Of a stretch of 64,000 nucleotides of DNA, positions 1 to 8,036 are shown one piece after another. Both the position numbers and the translations under genes were made by a program. The stretch comes from an uncultured Draconibacterium sp. (lineage in GTDB: Bacteria; Bacteroidota; Bacteroidia; Bacteroidales; Prolixibacteraceae), in NCBI RefSeq assembly GCF_963677575.1, contig NZ_OY782038.1, positions 5,025,501 through 5,089,500 on the forward strand. Reading direction: 5' to 3'. The notes beneath the pieces are model-generated. The model searched no databases, was not told where the DNA came from, and saw nothing but the letters and a program-made list of their open reading frames with translations. The number at the start of each line of letters is the position of its first letter. Within the stretch, counting starts at the first letter, position 1.

Positions 1-497
1 ACTTTTTCAATGATTTTGGCAGCCCTTACCATGTGTGCCTGAGACAGATCATGTAAATGTGTATTGATAGCCTCTGACATCTCGGCTAATTCATCATAGC
101 TGGCACCGGTTGCCAGGGAGTGAATAGATTCTGTTTCTTCAAGCAGGTACAAATCTTCTTCATCCTCTTCCAGTTCATCCAGTTGGTAGTTGGGTTCAAT
201 ATCCACATCAATGTCCAACAAGGCTTCCTCGCGGGTATAGAAAACCTGCTCCATTTCTTCAGGTGGAACGACGAGTCGGTTGTTTGATTTGTTTTGATCA
301 GTGTGTCCCGTTTGTTGAGGCTGTAATCCAACTTTTGTTCGACTTGCTCCAATAATCTGGCCGCCGTTTTCTGGAGTGCCAACATCAGGTTCGGCCTTCC
401 TCCTGGTTTTACCCTCACTTAAAACGAAATAACCAATTGACAGGACGGTGCTCATAGCAACAACTGTCAGTATAATATCAGCAAATGTTATTGTCAT
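1..497 (-). CDS. TraD-like conjugative transfer protein, 3' end outside window
   Basis: Reading from ATG at 497, the minus strand stays open for 165 codons to the left edge, so the gene is partial. One hydrophobic segment spans about residues 5-25, followed by a Gln/Asn-rich linker and a strongly acidic stretch (LDELEEDEEDLYLLEE), suggesting a membrane-anchored protein with a charged cytoplasmic part. The start overlaps the stop of the upstream DUF3408 gene as ATGA, so the two are translationally coupled. In CTnDOT-like elements the gene after the ParA-like TraA and the DUF3408 gene is usually called traD; the name here rests on that order, not on a recognised motif. A 110-codon reading in another frame (86-418) is spurious. 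Confidence 0.7.
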   Translation of the reverse strand, partial: MTITFADIILTVVAMSTVLSIGYFVLSEGKTRRKAEPDVGTPENGGQIIGASRTKVGLQPQQTGHTDQNKSNNRLVVPPEEMEQVFYTREEALLDIDVDIEPNYQLDELEEDEEDLYLLEETESIHSLATGASYDELAEMSEAINTHLHDLSQAHMVRAAKIIEK

Positions 498-856
498 TGG
501 AAAGGCTGTTTAATGTTTTCATTAAAAAGGCGGATGATTTCCTCCTTGTACTGCTCAAAATGATTGGTTACGATAGCTTCTACATAACCTCCGAGAGTGG
601 ATTTGTCTCCACCAATTGACGCTACTATCTTTTTAAGTTCTCCGATCATATCCTTATTCAGGTAGACCGTACTTTTCTCACCTTCGCTTCCTCGTTGCAG
701 GAAGTTGGAGATATAGTCAGAGGAACTGGTTTTGGGAATTACAGGTTCCTTTTCTCTTTGAGAACTACCAGCTGTTTTTTGCGGTTTCTCCTTACTCGGA
801 TTGCCACCACCTTGGGCGACCATCTTCATAAATTCATTATCATCAACTTCTTTCAT
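494..856 (-). CDS. DUF3408 conjugative transposon protein (TraB-like)
   Basis: A 120-residue protein with a polar, low-complexity N-terminal half (about residues 1-45) and a compact C-terminal half starting near the STVYLNKDMIGELKKIV stretch. That half looks like a ribbon-helix-helix-type DUF3408 domain, the family found beside TraA in Bacteroidota conjugative transposons. It overlaps traA by 14 bases upstream and the next gene by 4 bases downstream, so all three form one operon. It probably helps the ParA-like partner with DNA binding or element maintenance. The exact function is not established for the family. Confidence 0.8.
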   Translation of the reverse strand: MKEVDDNEFMKMVAQGGGNPSKEKPQKTAGSSQREKEPVIPKTSSSDYISNFLQRGSEGEKSTVYLNKDMIGELKKIVASIGGDKSTLGGYVEAIVTNHFEQYKEEIIRLFNENIKQPFQ

Positions 857-1622
857 GGCTTTCTTTGTTTAGTTTTTCAGTTACTTCATTAATCAGCTCT
901 GTGATGTTACTTCCTCTGGACATTTGCTTGTCGGGCGGAAAGAGGGTCGAACGGAAAGGACGTTGACCTGCTCGGAGCATTTCTTTACGGTATCGCTTGG
1001 TATCGGGTATTCGGGTTTGTAAAAGATGAAGTCCTAAGCTCGTAATCCCTTTGGCATAAATATCGTATAGGGCTGTTTTCTCCCGTTTGTCCACCATATT
1101 CCAGAACAGGTAGAGGTTCTTTTGTGGAGACTCTTTAATCATTTCATTGATCGCTTTGGCAAAATTCAGACTGCTTTCCAATACCACCCGGTCTGCGCTG
1201 ATGGGGACAAGAAAAACATCCATTTTAGAAAGCAGTTTAAACATGCCGGAGGTGTTAACCGTGCCCGGAATATCAAACAATACCAGGTCAATCTCGTCAT
1301 CCGTTTGCTCCAAATGTGCTTCAACAACTTCAAGGGCCGATCCGGCAGAAGCTTTCAGGATGGTATAGGCTTTCTTATTCAGTTGGGTGAACTGTTCATA
1401 GGCTAAGGCTTTGAGTTGTTTGTCTGATGAGACGGTTTCTATTTCCCGTTCCCGCATCTGGTAAATGCTGTGTTGGGGATAGTCGCAATCCACCACTAAA
1501 ACATTAAGCCCTTTTTCGTAGTGCAGGTAACTTGCCGTAAGTATGGTAAAAGTTGTTTTGCCTACGCCGCCCTTCTGAGTGGCATAAGCAACAAATAGAG
1601 GTTGATTCATTTGTTTGTTCAT
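843..1622 (-). CDS. traA: ParA/MinD-family ATPase TraA of conjugative transposon
   Basis: A 259-residue ParA-type ATPase. The deviant Walker A motif KGGVGKTT lies at about residues 18-25, the switch segment VVDCDYPQHS follows at about residues 44-53, and the Walker B-like strand is VLFDIPG near residue 117. Such ATPases move or position DNA. In Bacteroidota ICEs this one, with its DUF3408 partner, opens the transfer operon. It is transcribed leftward, divergently from mobABC, and the 632-base gap between them presumably holds both promoters. Family assignment is secure; the role in element partition or transfer is inferred from related elements. Confidence 0.92.
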   Translation of the reverse strand: MNKQMNQPLFVAYATQKGGVGKTTFTILTASYLHYEKGLNVLVVDCDYPQHSIYQMREREIETVSSDKQLKALAYEQFTQLNKKAYTILKASAGSALEVVEAHLEQTDDEIDLVLFDIPGTVNTSGMFKLLSKMDVFLVPISADRVVLESSLNFAKAINEMIKESPQKNLYLFWNMVDKREKTALYDIYAKGITSLGLHLLQTRIPDTKRYRKEMLRAGQRPFRSTLFPPDKQMSRGSNITELINEVTEKLNKESHERS

Positions 1623-2254
1623 TGCTGTAATTATTTAAGTTTCTGTTTGAATATCCATTCATCTAATTGCTCACGCTTTTATTCATTGGCATGTATGCAC
1701 ATTCACGCAAATCTTCATTCATTTGGGAACCTACATATTTGAGCCTGCAGGTACTTTTATCCGTATTTAAGCATACCTGCATTTCCTTATTTGTGTGAGG
1801 ATATATCCGGGCAATTGCTCAAATATCCATTTGCGCATTTGTACAATTGTGTATTTGTTTCCACACTTATTTGAATGCCTGTGTCTCTACCTGATTTTAT
1901 ACTCCATTACATGCTCTTTTAAAGGTTTATTCAGGTGACTGCCTGAACATTTACAGGGCAAACAAAAGCAAAATATTAAAGCACTTAAGCAGATGTGGTT
2001 GAGCTGTCTGGGCTTGTCTGTATTTGTCTCTTTTCCAAAATCTTGACTCAATCTAATTTTGCTGCCATGAGACGAAGACAAATGCATTGGACTTTTTTCG
2101 GGATTTACAAACCGAACGATAGTGAGGGAATATTTGCAACGGCAAATAGCAAGGTGTGTTTTGAAGCACTCGAAATGAATTCAGTGCTTCAAAACGACCG
2201 CCCTTAGAGGTCGGCGTTTTGCTCCGAAGTCGCTAAAATTTTAAAGATATCAGA
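1623..2254 (+). other. divergent intergenic region between traA and mobA
   Basis: No convincing gene. From 1680 to 1880 the DNA is built of loosely recurring ATTTG/CATTTG words, a texture unlike the flanking genes. It may be a ParA-partner binding region or promoter DNA, but I cannot define a strict iteron. The right end (2159-2220) holds two strong hairpins described separately as the oriT candidate. Confidence 0.5.
2159..2220 (+). other. oriT: candidate origin of transfer (paired hairpins upstream of mobA)
   Basis: A perfect 12-bp inverted repeat, TTTTGAAGCACT (2159-2170) with AGTGCTTCAAAA (2183-2194), is followed at once by a second hairpin (CGACC at 2195-2199, GGTCG at 2209-2213, plus AAAA/TTTT outer arms ending at 2220). 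The pair lies 35 bases before the mobA start, and oriT usually sits beside the relaxase operon with inverted repeats near nic. It is not followed by a T-run suggesting a terminator. The nic site cannot be identified by eye. Confidence 0.4.
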
Positions 2255-2680
2255 ATGGACAAAGCAGAAAACAAATACAAAGGCGGACGCAAGCCTAAAA
2301 CTGATAAGGCGAAGAATCGCTATGTGATGTACCTGAACGATGCGGACAACGCCAGATTTCTGGCTCTTTTTGAAAAGTCGGGGATGGATAAAAAGGCACA
2401 CTTTATTGCTGCCCGTGTTTTCGGGGAGACATTTAAAGTGGTACATGTCAATAAAGCTGAACAAGATTATTACAGCAAGCTGAGTACGCTTTACAGCCAG
2501 TTTCGGGCCATCGGTGTCAATTACAACCAGGTGGTAAAAGCCCTCAATACACACTTTACCGGTAAAAAAGCAATGGCAGCGCTTTACAAACTGGAAAAAC
2601 TGACCATTGAATTAATCGGATTAAACCGGCAAATCATTGAACTCACCCGGAAATACGAACAGGAATGGTTGCAAAAATAA
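2255..2680 (+). CDS. mobA: mobilization accessory protein MobA (relaxosome DNA-binding)
   Basis: A 141-residue basic protein of the MobA/BfmA-like accessory group. The N-terminus is Lys-rich, followed by a segment like ribbon-helix-helix proteins (RYVMYLNDADNARFLALF) and a helical C-terminal half with FRAIGVNYNQVVKALN, a signature often seen in MobC-type relaxosome accessory proteins. It probably binds oriT and helps the relaxase nick. The gene lies just after the candidate oriT and overlaps mobB by 16 bases, the normal arrangement in Bacteroidota conjugative transposons. Confidence 0.85.
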   Translation: MDKAENKYKGGRKPKTDKAKNRYVMYLNDADNARFLALFEKSGMDKKAHFIAARVFGETFKVVHVNKAEQDYYSKLSTLYSQFRAIGVNYNQVVKALNTHFTGKKAMAALYKLEKLTIELIGLNRQIIELTRKYEQEWLQK

Positions 2681-3888
2681 ATATTGGCAGCTCTCTTTTT
2701 GGAGCTTTATCATACAACCAGGAGAAGGTTGATGCCGGAGAAGGGAGAATCCTTTGTTCCAACAAAGTGCTTTTGCCTGTTGCGGATGAGTCTCTTTGCC
2801 TGTCTTTTTGCTTGAAAAGTTTTGAAAACCACCTTCCCAAAGATGTCAAAACGGAAAAACCTGTTATCCATATTTCACTGAACCCGCACCCTGATGATGT
2901 TCTCAATGATGAACAACTTTCGTCCATTGCGCAGGAATACCTCGATAAAATGGGCTACGGCGATCAGCCTTTTGTGGTGTATAAACATGAAGATATCGAC
3001 CGTCATCACATTCATATTGTATCACTTCGGGTGGATGAAAAGGGCAAAAAGGTCAATGATAAATTTGAGTTCAGGCGGAGTAAAGAAATTACAAGGGAAT
3101 TGGAGCAAAAATACGGGTTACATCCGGCTGATAAACAAAGTCGCTCACAAGCTCCTCAACTCCCAAAAGTTGACTACAAACAGGGAAATGTAAAAAAGCA
3201 GGTTGCCAACCTGACCAAATCGCTGGCAAGCACTTACCGCTTTCAAAGTTTAGGGGAATATAAAACCCTGCTGTCTCTCCACAATATCGATATGGAAGAG
3301 ATCAATGGGGAGTTTCAGGGGAAGCCATATTCCGGGTTGGTTTATTTCGCTTTGGATAATAAAGGACGCAGAAAAGGGCTACCGATTAAGTCATCGCTTA
3401 TTGGTAAAGTTGTAGGGGCAGAAGCATTGAAAAAGCGTTGCGCTCGCAACGGACAAAATATCAAAAAATATGGATTGAAAACGTCCACTCAAAACATCGT
3501 AGCATCTGCACTGGCAACAGCTAAAAACAGGAAGCAGTTTGTACAGCAACTTCAGAAACAAGGCATCGATGTGGTATTCCGGGAAAACAAAGACGGACGC
3601 ATTTATGGTGTCACATTCATCGATCATAACAAACACACCGCCCTCAATGGCTCCCGGTTTGGCAAGGCATTTTCTGCCAATACACTTAATGAGCGGTTTG
3701 GGCCAAACAGTTCTCAACATACTTCGGAAGAAAGTCAAAATGCATTAGAAGAACAGAAGAAACCGGCTAACGATGAATATCCAGGCAATGGCTTATTCTC
3801 ATTCCTTGACCTCTCGGGACAGGGAGAAAATTATGAGGAAGAAGCATTCATCTACAAAATGAAAAGAAGAAGAAAACGAAAACATTAA
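2665..3888 (+). CDS. mobB: relaxase MobB (MOBP-type nickase)
   Basis: A 407-residue relaxase of the Relaxase/VirD2 family. The histidine triad region is HEDIDRHHIHIVSLRV (about residues 110-125); the HxH is the metal-binding core. A tyrosine near the N-terminus (ALSYNQEKVDAGEGR) is the likely nucleophile that attaches to nicked DNA. The C-terminal third is variable and ends in a basic tail (KRRRKRKH). It overlaps mobA and is followed 10 bases later by mobC. It should nick oriT and pilot the transferred strand to the coupling protein. No frameshift or loss of key residues is visible. Confidence 0.93.
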   Translation: MVAKINIGSSLFGALSYNQEKVDAGEGRILCSNKVLLPVADESLCLSFCLKSFENHLPKDVKTEKPVIHISLNPHPDDVLNDEQLSSIAQEYLDKMGYGDQPFVVYKHEDIDRHHIHIVSLRVDEKGKKVNDKFEFRRSKEITRELEQKYGLHPADKQSRSQAPQLPKVDYKQGNVKKQVANLTKSLASTYRFQSLGEYKTLLSLHNIDMEEINGEFQGKPYSGLVYFALDNKGRRKGLPIKSSLIGKVVGAEALKKRCARNGQNIKKYGLKTSTQNIVASALATAKNRKQFVQQLQKQGIDVVFRENKDGRIYGVTFIDHNKHTALNGSRFGKAFSANTLNERFGPNSSQHTSEESQNALEEQKKPANDEYPGNGLFSFLDLSGQGENYEEEAFIYKMKRRRKRKH

Positions 3889-3898
3889 AATAGAAGTT

Positions 3899-5908
3899 AT
3901 GGCACAGGAAGACGATTTAAGAGCATTGGGTAAAATCATTGATTTTATACGGGCAGTCAGCATACTGTTCGTGGTCATTCACATCTACTGGTTTTGTTAT
4001 GAAATGGTGTCAGAACAACACCTGAGTATTAAAGTGGTGGACAAAATACTGATGAATTTCCAGCAGACAACCGGACTGTTTTCATCACCACTTTATACCA
4101 AGTTATTTGCCAACCTCTTGTTAGCATTGTCCTGTTTGGGAACGAAGGGTGTTAAAGCCGAAAAAGTCACCTGGACGAAAATTAATATCTGCCTTGGTTG
4201 TGGGATAGCTTTGTTTTACCTGAATTGGTGGGTGCTGGAACTTCCAATACCTGCTACTAGCAAAGCTACTTTGTATATCCTCACCCTCTCATCCGGTTTT
4301 ATCCTGATGTTGGTGGCCGGAACATGGATTAGCCGTTTGCTGAAAAATAACCTGATGGATGATGTTTTTAATAGCGAAAACGAATCTTTTATGCAGGAGC
4401 AGCGATTAATGGAGAATGAATACTCGGTGAACCTGCCAACGCTTTTTACTTATAAGGAAAAGACACACAAAGGATGGATTAATGTGGTGAATCCTTTCCG
4501 GGCTTCCATTGTGTTGGGTACGCCCGGTAGCGGAAAGTCATATGCTGTAGTCAATAACTACATCAAACAGCAGATTGAAAAAGGCTTTGCCATGTACATC
4601 TACGACTACAAATTTCCTGACCTCAGCGAGATTGCCTACAATCACTTACTGACTCATCTGGATGGTTATGAAGTTAAGCCTAAATACTATGTGATCAATT
4701 TTGATAATCCGCGCAAAAGCCATCGTTGTAATCCCATTAATCCGGCTTTCATGACGGATATATCGGATGCCTACGAAAGTGCTTACACCATCATGCTGAA
4801 CCTGAACCGCACGTGGATTCAAAAGCAAGGAGACTTCTTTGTGGAATCGCCTATTATCCTTCTGGCAGCAATAATCTGGTTTCTGAAAATATATGAGAAC
4901 GGGAAATACTGCACTTTTCCTCATGCCATCGAGTTTCTGAATAAAAAGTATGCAGATACGTTTACCATCCTGACTTCATATCCGGAGTTGGAAAACTATT
5001 TGTCTCCGTTTATGGATGCTTGGGAAGGCGGAGCTCAGGATCAGCTACAAGGGCAAATTGCCAGCGCCAAAATCCCACTTTCACGAATGATTTCACCTCA
5101 GCTCTATTGGGTAATGACTGGTGATGATTTTACGCTTGACATCAATAATCCTAAAGAGCCGAAAATTCTCTGCGTAGGGAACAATCCCGACCGCCAGAAT
5201 ATTTACAGTGCAGCTTTGGGTTTATACAATTCCCGGATTGTAAAGCTGATTAATAAGAAACATCAGCTAAAAAGCTCCGTGATTATTGATGAATTGCCAA
5301 CTATTTACTTCCGTGGTCTGGACAACCTGATAGCCACTGCACGAAGTAATAAAGTTGCCGTTTGCCTGGGATTTCAGGATTACAGCCAGCTAACCCGCGA
5401 CTATGGTGATAAAGAAAGCAAAGTCATCCAGAACACCGTAGGCAATATTTTCTCGGGACAAGTAGTCGGCGAAACTGCCAGAGTGCTTTCTGAGCGTTTC
5501 GGAAAAATCCTGCAAAAACGCCAGTCCATGACTATAAGCCGTCAGGACAAAACCACTTCCATCAATACCCAACTGGACAGCATTATTCCGGCAGCCAAAA
5601 TCAGCAATCTAACACAAGGCGTTTTTGTCGGAGCTGTATCAGATAATTTCGAAGAACGCATCGAGCAAAAGATTTTTCATGCTGAAATCGTCGTGGATAA
5701 TGAAAAAGTGAAACGGGAAATGTCCAATTATAAGCCTGTTCCTACCGTCGTGGATTTTACCGATGCTCAGGGTAACGATGTGTTGGAACAGGAAATACAG
5801 TCCAACTACAACCGGGTGAAACAGGATGTAATTGCGATTGTAGAAAGTGAAATGCAACGTATCCAGAACGATCCGGGGCTGGCGCATTTGGTGAGGGGAA
5901 ATGAATAA
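3899..5908 (+). CDS. mobC: type IV coupling protein MobC (TraG/VirD4 family)
   Basis: A 669-residue coupling ATPase, which links the relaxosome to the transfer channel. The N-terminal 150 residues contain several membrane segments (about 13-33, 64-82, 97-115, 122-145). The Walker A motif GTPGSGKS is at about residues 207-214 and a Walker B strand (SVIIDELPTIYF) near residue 460. In CTnDOT-like elements this TraG/VirD4 homologue is called MobC. It ends 8 bases before the convergent end of the AbiEii-like gene, so the toxin-antitoxin pair is inserted tightly behind it. Full length, intact. Confidence 0.93.
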   Translation: MAQEDDLRALGKIIDFIRAVSILFVVIHIYWFCYEMVSEQHLSIKVVDKILMNFQQTTGLFSSPLYTKLFANLLLALSCLGTKGVKAEKVTWTKINICLGCGIALFYLNWWVLELPIPATSKATLYILTLSSGFILMLVAGTWISRLLKNNLMDDVFNSENESFMQEQRLMENEYSVNLPTLFTYKEKTHKGWINVVNPFRASIVLGTPGSGKSYAVVNNYIKQQIEKGFAMYIYDYKFPDLSEIAYNHLLTHLDGYEVKPKYYVINFDNPRKSHRCNPINPAFMTDISDAYESAYTIMLNLNRTWIQKQGDFFVESPIILLAAIIWFLKIYENGKYCTFPHAIEFLNKKYADTFTILTSYPELENYLSPFMDAWEGGAQDQLQGQIASAKIPLSRMISPQLYWVMTGDDFTLDINNPKEPKILCVGNNPDRQNIYSAALGLYNSRIVKLINKKHQLKSSVIIDELPTIYFRGLDNLIATARSNKVAVCLGFQDYSQLTRDYGDKESKVIQNTVGNIFSGQVVGETARVLSERFGKILQKRQSMTISRQDKTTSINTQLDSIIPAAKISNLTQGVFVGAVSDNFEERIEQKIFHAEIVVDNEKVKREMSNYKPVPTVVDFTDAQGNDVLEQEIQSNYNRVKQDVIAIVESEMQRIQNDPGLAHLVRGNE

Positions 5909-5916
5909 AGGCTATG

Positions 5917-6840
5917 TTACAACCCAAGTGTCTTTCTTAAGTTGGTTATCATTTCCTCATGTTTCTGAGGATTTATTTCTTTGAGCTTTTGAATATTTAT
6001 CTGTTTCCACTTTACGGCAGGTAGTTCTTTTAGCAACGCATGAGGGAATAAATCCCATTCGGGCAGTCCTGTTTCAAAACTTAACAAGAACTTTTTGTCG
6101 TTTTCCGTAAGTCTTTGTTGTATTCCGCCAACTAATGTTTTCCTGGTGTTCTCATAATCGTCATAAGAAAAAGGTTCGGAGGTCATTCCTGCAAACTGCT
6201 TTTCAAATGCCGATTTCTGGTCTTTCAATATAGGTGACAATAACTCACTAATCGGTTTATAATGGCTTATCAATCCTATTTTGAAACCTTCCCAGATGTT
6301 ATCGGTAAGCCCCTCGTTTTCGAGTAGGAGTTTTACATCAAACAGGTCACGAGGATGCTGCCGGTCAACAGCAGCACATATCTTACCTCCGTATAGCTCT
6401 GCAAGAGAAACTACATTGATCGCGGCAAACTTTCCAAATTCATCCTGAACTGGGGCAACTACCTGCATTAATTCGGTTGGGAATATGTTTCCCCTGGTAA
6501 TTGTATTGACTTCAATCTTAATCTGGGCGTTCCGGCTTTGGCAGGTTAGTTTTACATCAGTACCGCCATTTAATGGAACGGAATGCACCGTTAGCTCCGG
6601 GACATTTTTCACGATATCTGCTTTTATCCTGTTTAAAGCTTCCTGTATATTCTTCAATGCATTGTCTCTTGAATCAACAGGAAGGTAAGTCAGGTCAACA
6701 TCCACCGATAAACGGGGCATTTCGCGCACGAAAAGGTTGATTGCAGTACCTCCTTTTAATGCAAATATCTCTTCTTTAGCAATGTACGGAAGTACCTGCA
6801 ACAATAAATCAACTTGTGCCCTGTATACTTGTGATATCAT
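5917..6840 (-). CDS. AbiEii/AbiGii-type nucleotidyltransferase toxin
   Basis: A 307-residue nucleotidyltransferase of the AbiEii family, the toxin half of type IV toxin-antitoxin or abortive-infection systems. The diagnostic motifs are present: LKGGTAINL (about residues 28-36), the DxD-type metal motif SVDVDLTYL, and the conserved KICAAVDRQHPRDLFDV block near the middle. Its start overlaps the stop of the AbiEi-like gene as ATGA, so the antitoxin is translated first. Within an ICE such a pair can stabilise the element or block phage. The family is clear; which role it plays here is inferred. Confidence 0.9.
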   Translation of the reverse strand: MISQVYRAQVDLLLQVLPYIAKEEIFALKGGTAINLFVREMPRLSVDVDLTYLPVDSRDNALKNIQEALNRIKADIVKNVPELTVHSVPLNGGTDVKLTCQSRNAQIKIEVNTITRGNIFPTELMQVVAPVQDEFGKFAAINVVSLAELYGGKICAAVDRQHPRDLFDVKLLLENEGLTDNIWEGFKIGLISHYKPISELLSPILKDQKSAFEKQFAGMTSEPFSYDDYENTRKTLVGGIQQRLTENDKKFLLSFETGLPEWDLFPHALLKELPAVKWKQINIQKLKEINPQKHEEMITNLRKTLGL

Positions 6841-7604
6841 AATTGTTCCAATTCTTTAGGTATTGAAATCATGTATTTTGCGTTATAAACGCCATTTTCT
6901 GCCAGCATTCGGTTGCCTTTCCCAAGATCAACATCGTCAGTTTTTAAAAACTGAAACCATTGGTGATTTATTTTCTCAGCCATGTACAAAAACAGCCGCT
7001 TTACTTTAACAGAACTACAATTGACCAGCAATTCCGAAACAAGTTTGGGTTTCAAATTGACCAGCCCTTCAAGCAGTTGATAGCATTCAACCAAATCCAA
7101 CATTTGTGGGGCAAGGAACAAACACTCCATGATTGCCCGTTCCGGCGTTGACATGTTGATCGGGATTGACTTAACTTCTACTTCTTTTAACCCCAGATCA
7201 TCAGGCAAAAAATTACTCTGCTTGTGAAATACCTTATAATTCCAACCGTAATCAGAAAACCATTTCGGCAACCTTGTATTTGCTGGTGTAAACAGGTACA
7301 ATGTTTCTGAACTCAACCTGAAATAATGGCTAAATCCCTGAAGAGACAATGCCGTTAGCCCACCAACATGAACCTTGGTCTCTGAGTGTTTTTGTACGGC
7401 ATTTAATGCCCCTTGCCACTCTACATGATCTCCCGGCTTCTTGTATGCTCCTCTTCCCAACGCTTCTAACCAACCGCTCTTTAAATAATATTTCTTCAGG
7501 TCTTTTGAAATACCCAGCTCGTTTAACCATGGCGTTATAACAATATGACCTGGCTGTAATATCTGAAAAAGAGTTCTTAATTTATATTCATTTTGTGTAG
7601 TCAT
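6837..7604 (-). CDS. AbiEi-type antitoxin/transcriptional repressor
   Basis: A 255-residue protein with an N-terminal winged-helix region (about residues 1-75, including YYLKSGWLEALGRGAYKKPG) and the AbiEi-type body with VHVGGLTALSLQGFSHY. AbiEi proteins repress their own promoter through inverted repeats and antagonise the nucleotidyltransferase. It is the first gene of the leftward two-gene operon and overlaps the toxin gene by 4 bases. A strong palindrome lies 69-99 bases upstream of its start, and another half-site (ACTACCC) touches the start codon, fitting autoregulation. Confidence 0.88.
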   Translation of the reverse strand: MTTQNEYKLRTLFQILQPGHIVITPWLNELGISKDLKKYYLKSGWLEALGRGAYKKPGDHVEWQGALNAVQKHSETKVHVGGLTALSLQGFSHYFRLSSETLYLFTPANTRLPKWFSDYGWNYKVFHKQSNFLPDDLGLKEVEVKSIPINMSTPERAIMECLFLAPQMLDLVECYQLLEGLVNLKPKLVSELLVNCSSVKVKRLFLYMAEKINHQWFQFLKTDDVDLGKGNRMLAENGVYNAKYMISIPKELEQL

Positions 7605-7703
7605 ACTACCCTTTTTGAATCAAAAATAAGAATTATAATCCAAAATAGAAAAGTATTTATATTAAAATATATCTGATTTGGGTAGTTTGACTACCTGAAT
7701 CAG
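7605..7703 (-). promoter_or_regulatory. abiE promoter/operator with palindrome
   Basis: At 7673-7703 is a 31-base imperfect palindrome with outer arms CTGATT/AATCAG and inner arms GGTAGT/ACTACC around a TTG centre. A further ACTACCC half-site sits at 7606-7612, immediately before the antitoxin start. Known AbiEi repressors bind paired inverted repeats in their own promoter, so this is the expected operator. The DNA between is very AT-rich. The promoter boxes themselves are not assigned. Confidence 0.6.
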
Positions 7704-8036
7704 ATTAAATTTAAGAAGACTACAAACCAAATATTCCTCGTTTTTATGCTATTTCAAAGGTAATAATCCTCTTTTGAAGAAGTTTTGTGTTGCCCTGGAC
7801 AAATGCTACCATATTAGGGACAAATACAGTCATGGTGAGACAGTTCCCAAATTATTGCTATTTTAAATAGCCATGTAAGATGTTCCGCATATTAAATGGG
7901 GGCTAGATGTGATAATCAATAGTGTAAGATGTGCAATAGCAGTTGTTACACACACATTAGAATAATTTTTGCTTGTTTAGAACAAATCGAACTTCGATAC
8001 TGTTAAATATTCTATTATTAACTAAATCAATTCATT
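7704..8036. other. intergenic region, no gene seen
   Basis: About 330 AT-rich bases between the divergent antitoxin gene and the 524-codon gene. It must hold the promoter of the rightward cargo trio. I see no RNA gene, strong hairpin or remnant reading frame. Confidence 0.5.

Noticed and set aside
86..418. 110-codon minus-strand reading at the left edge
   Set aside because: Another minus frame from 497 is open to the edge, has a start coupled to the DUF3408 stop, and has protein-like composition; this one is its shadow.
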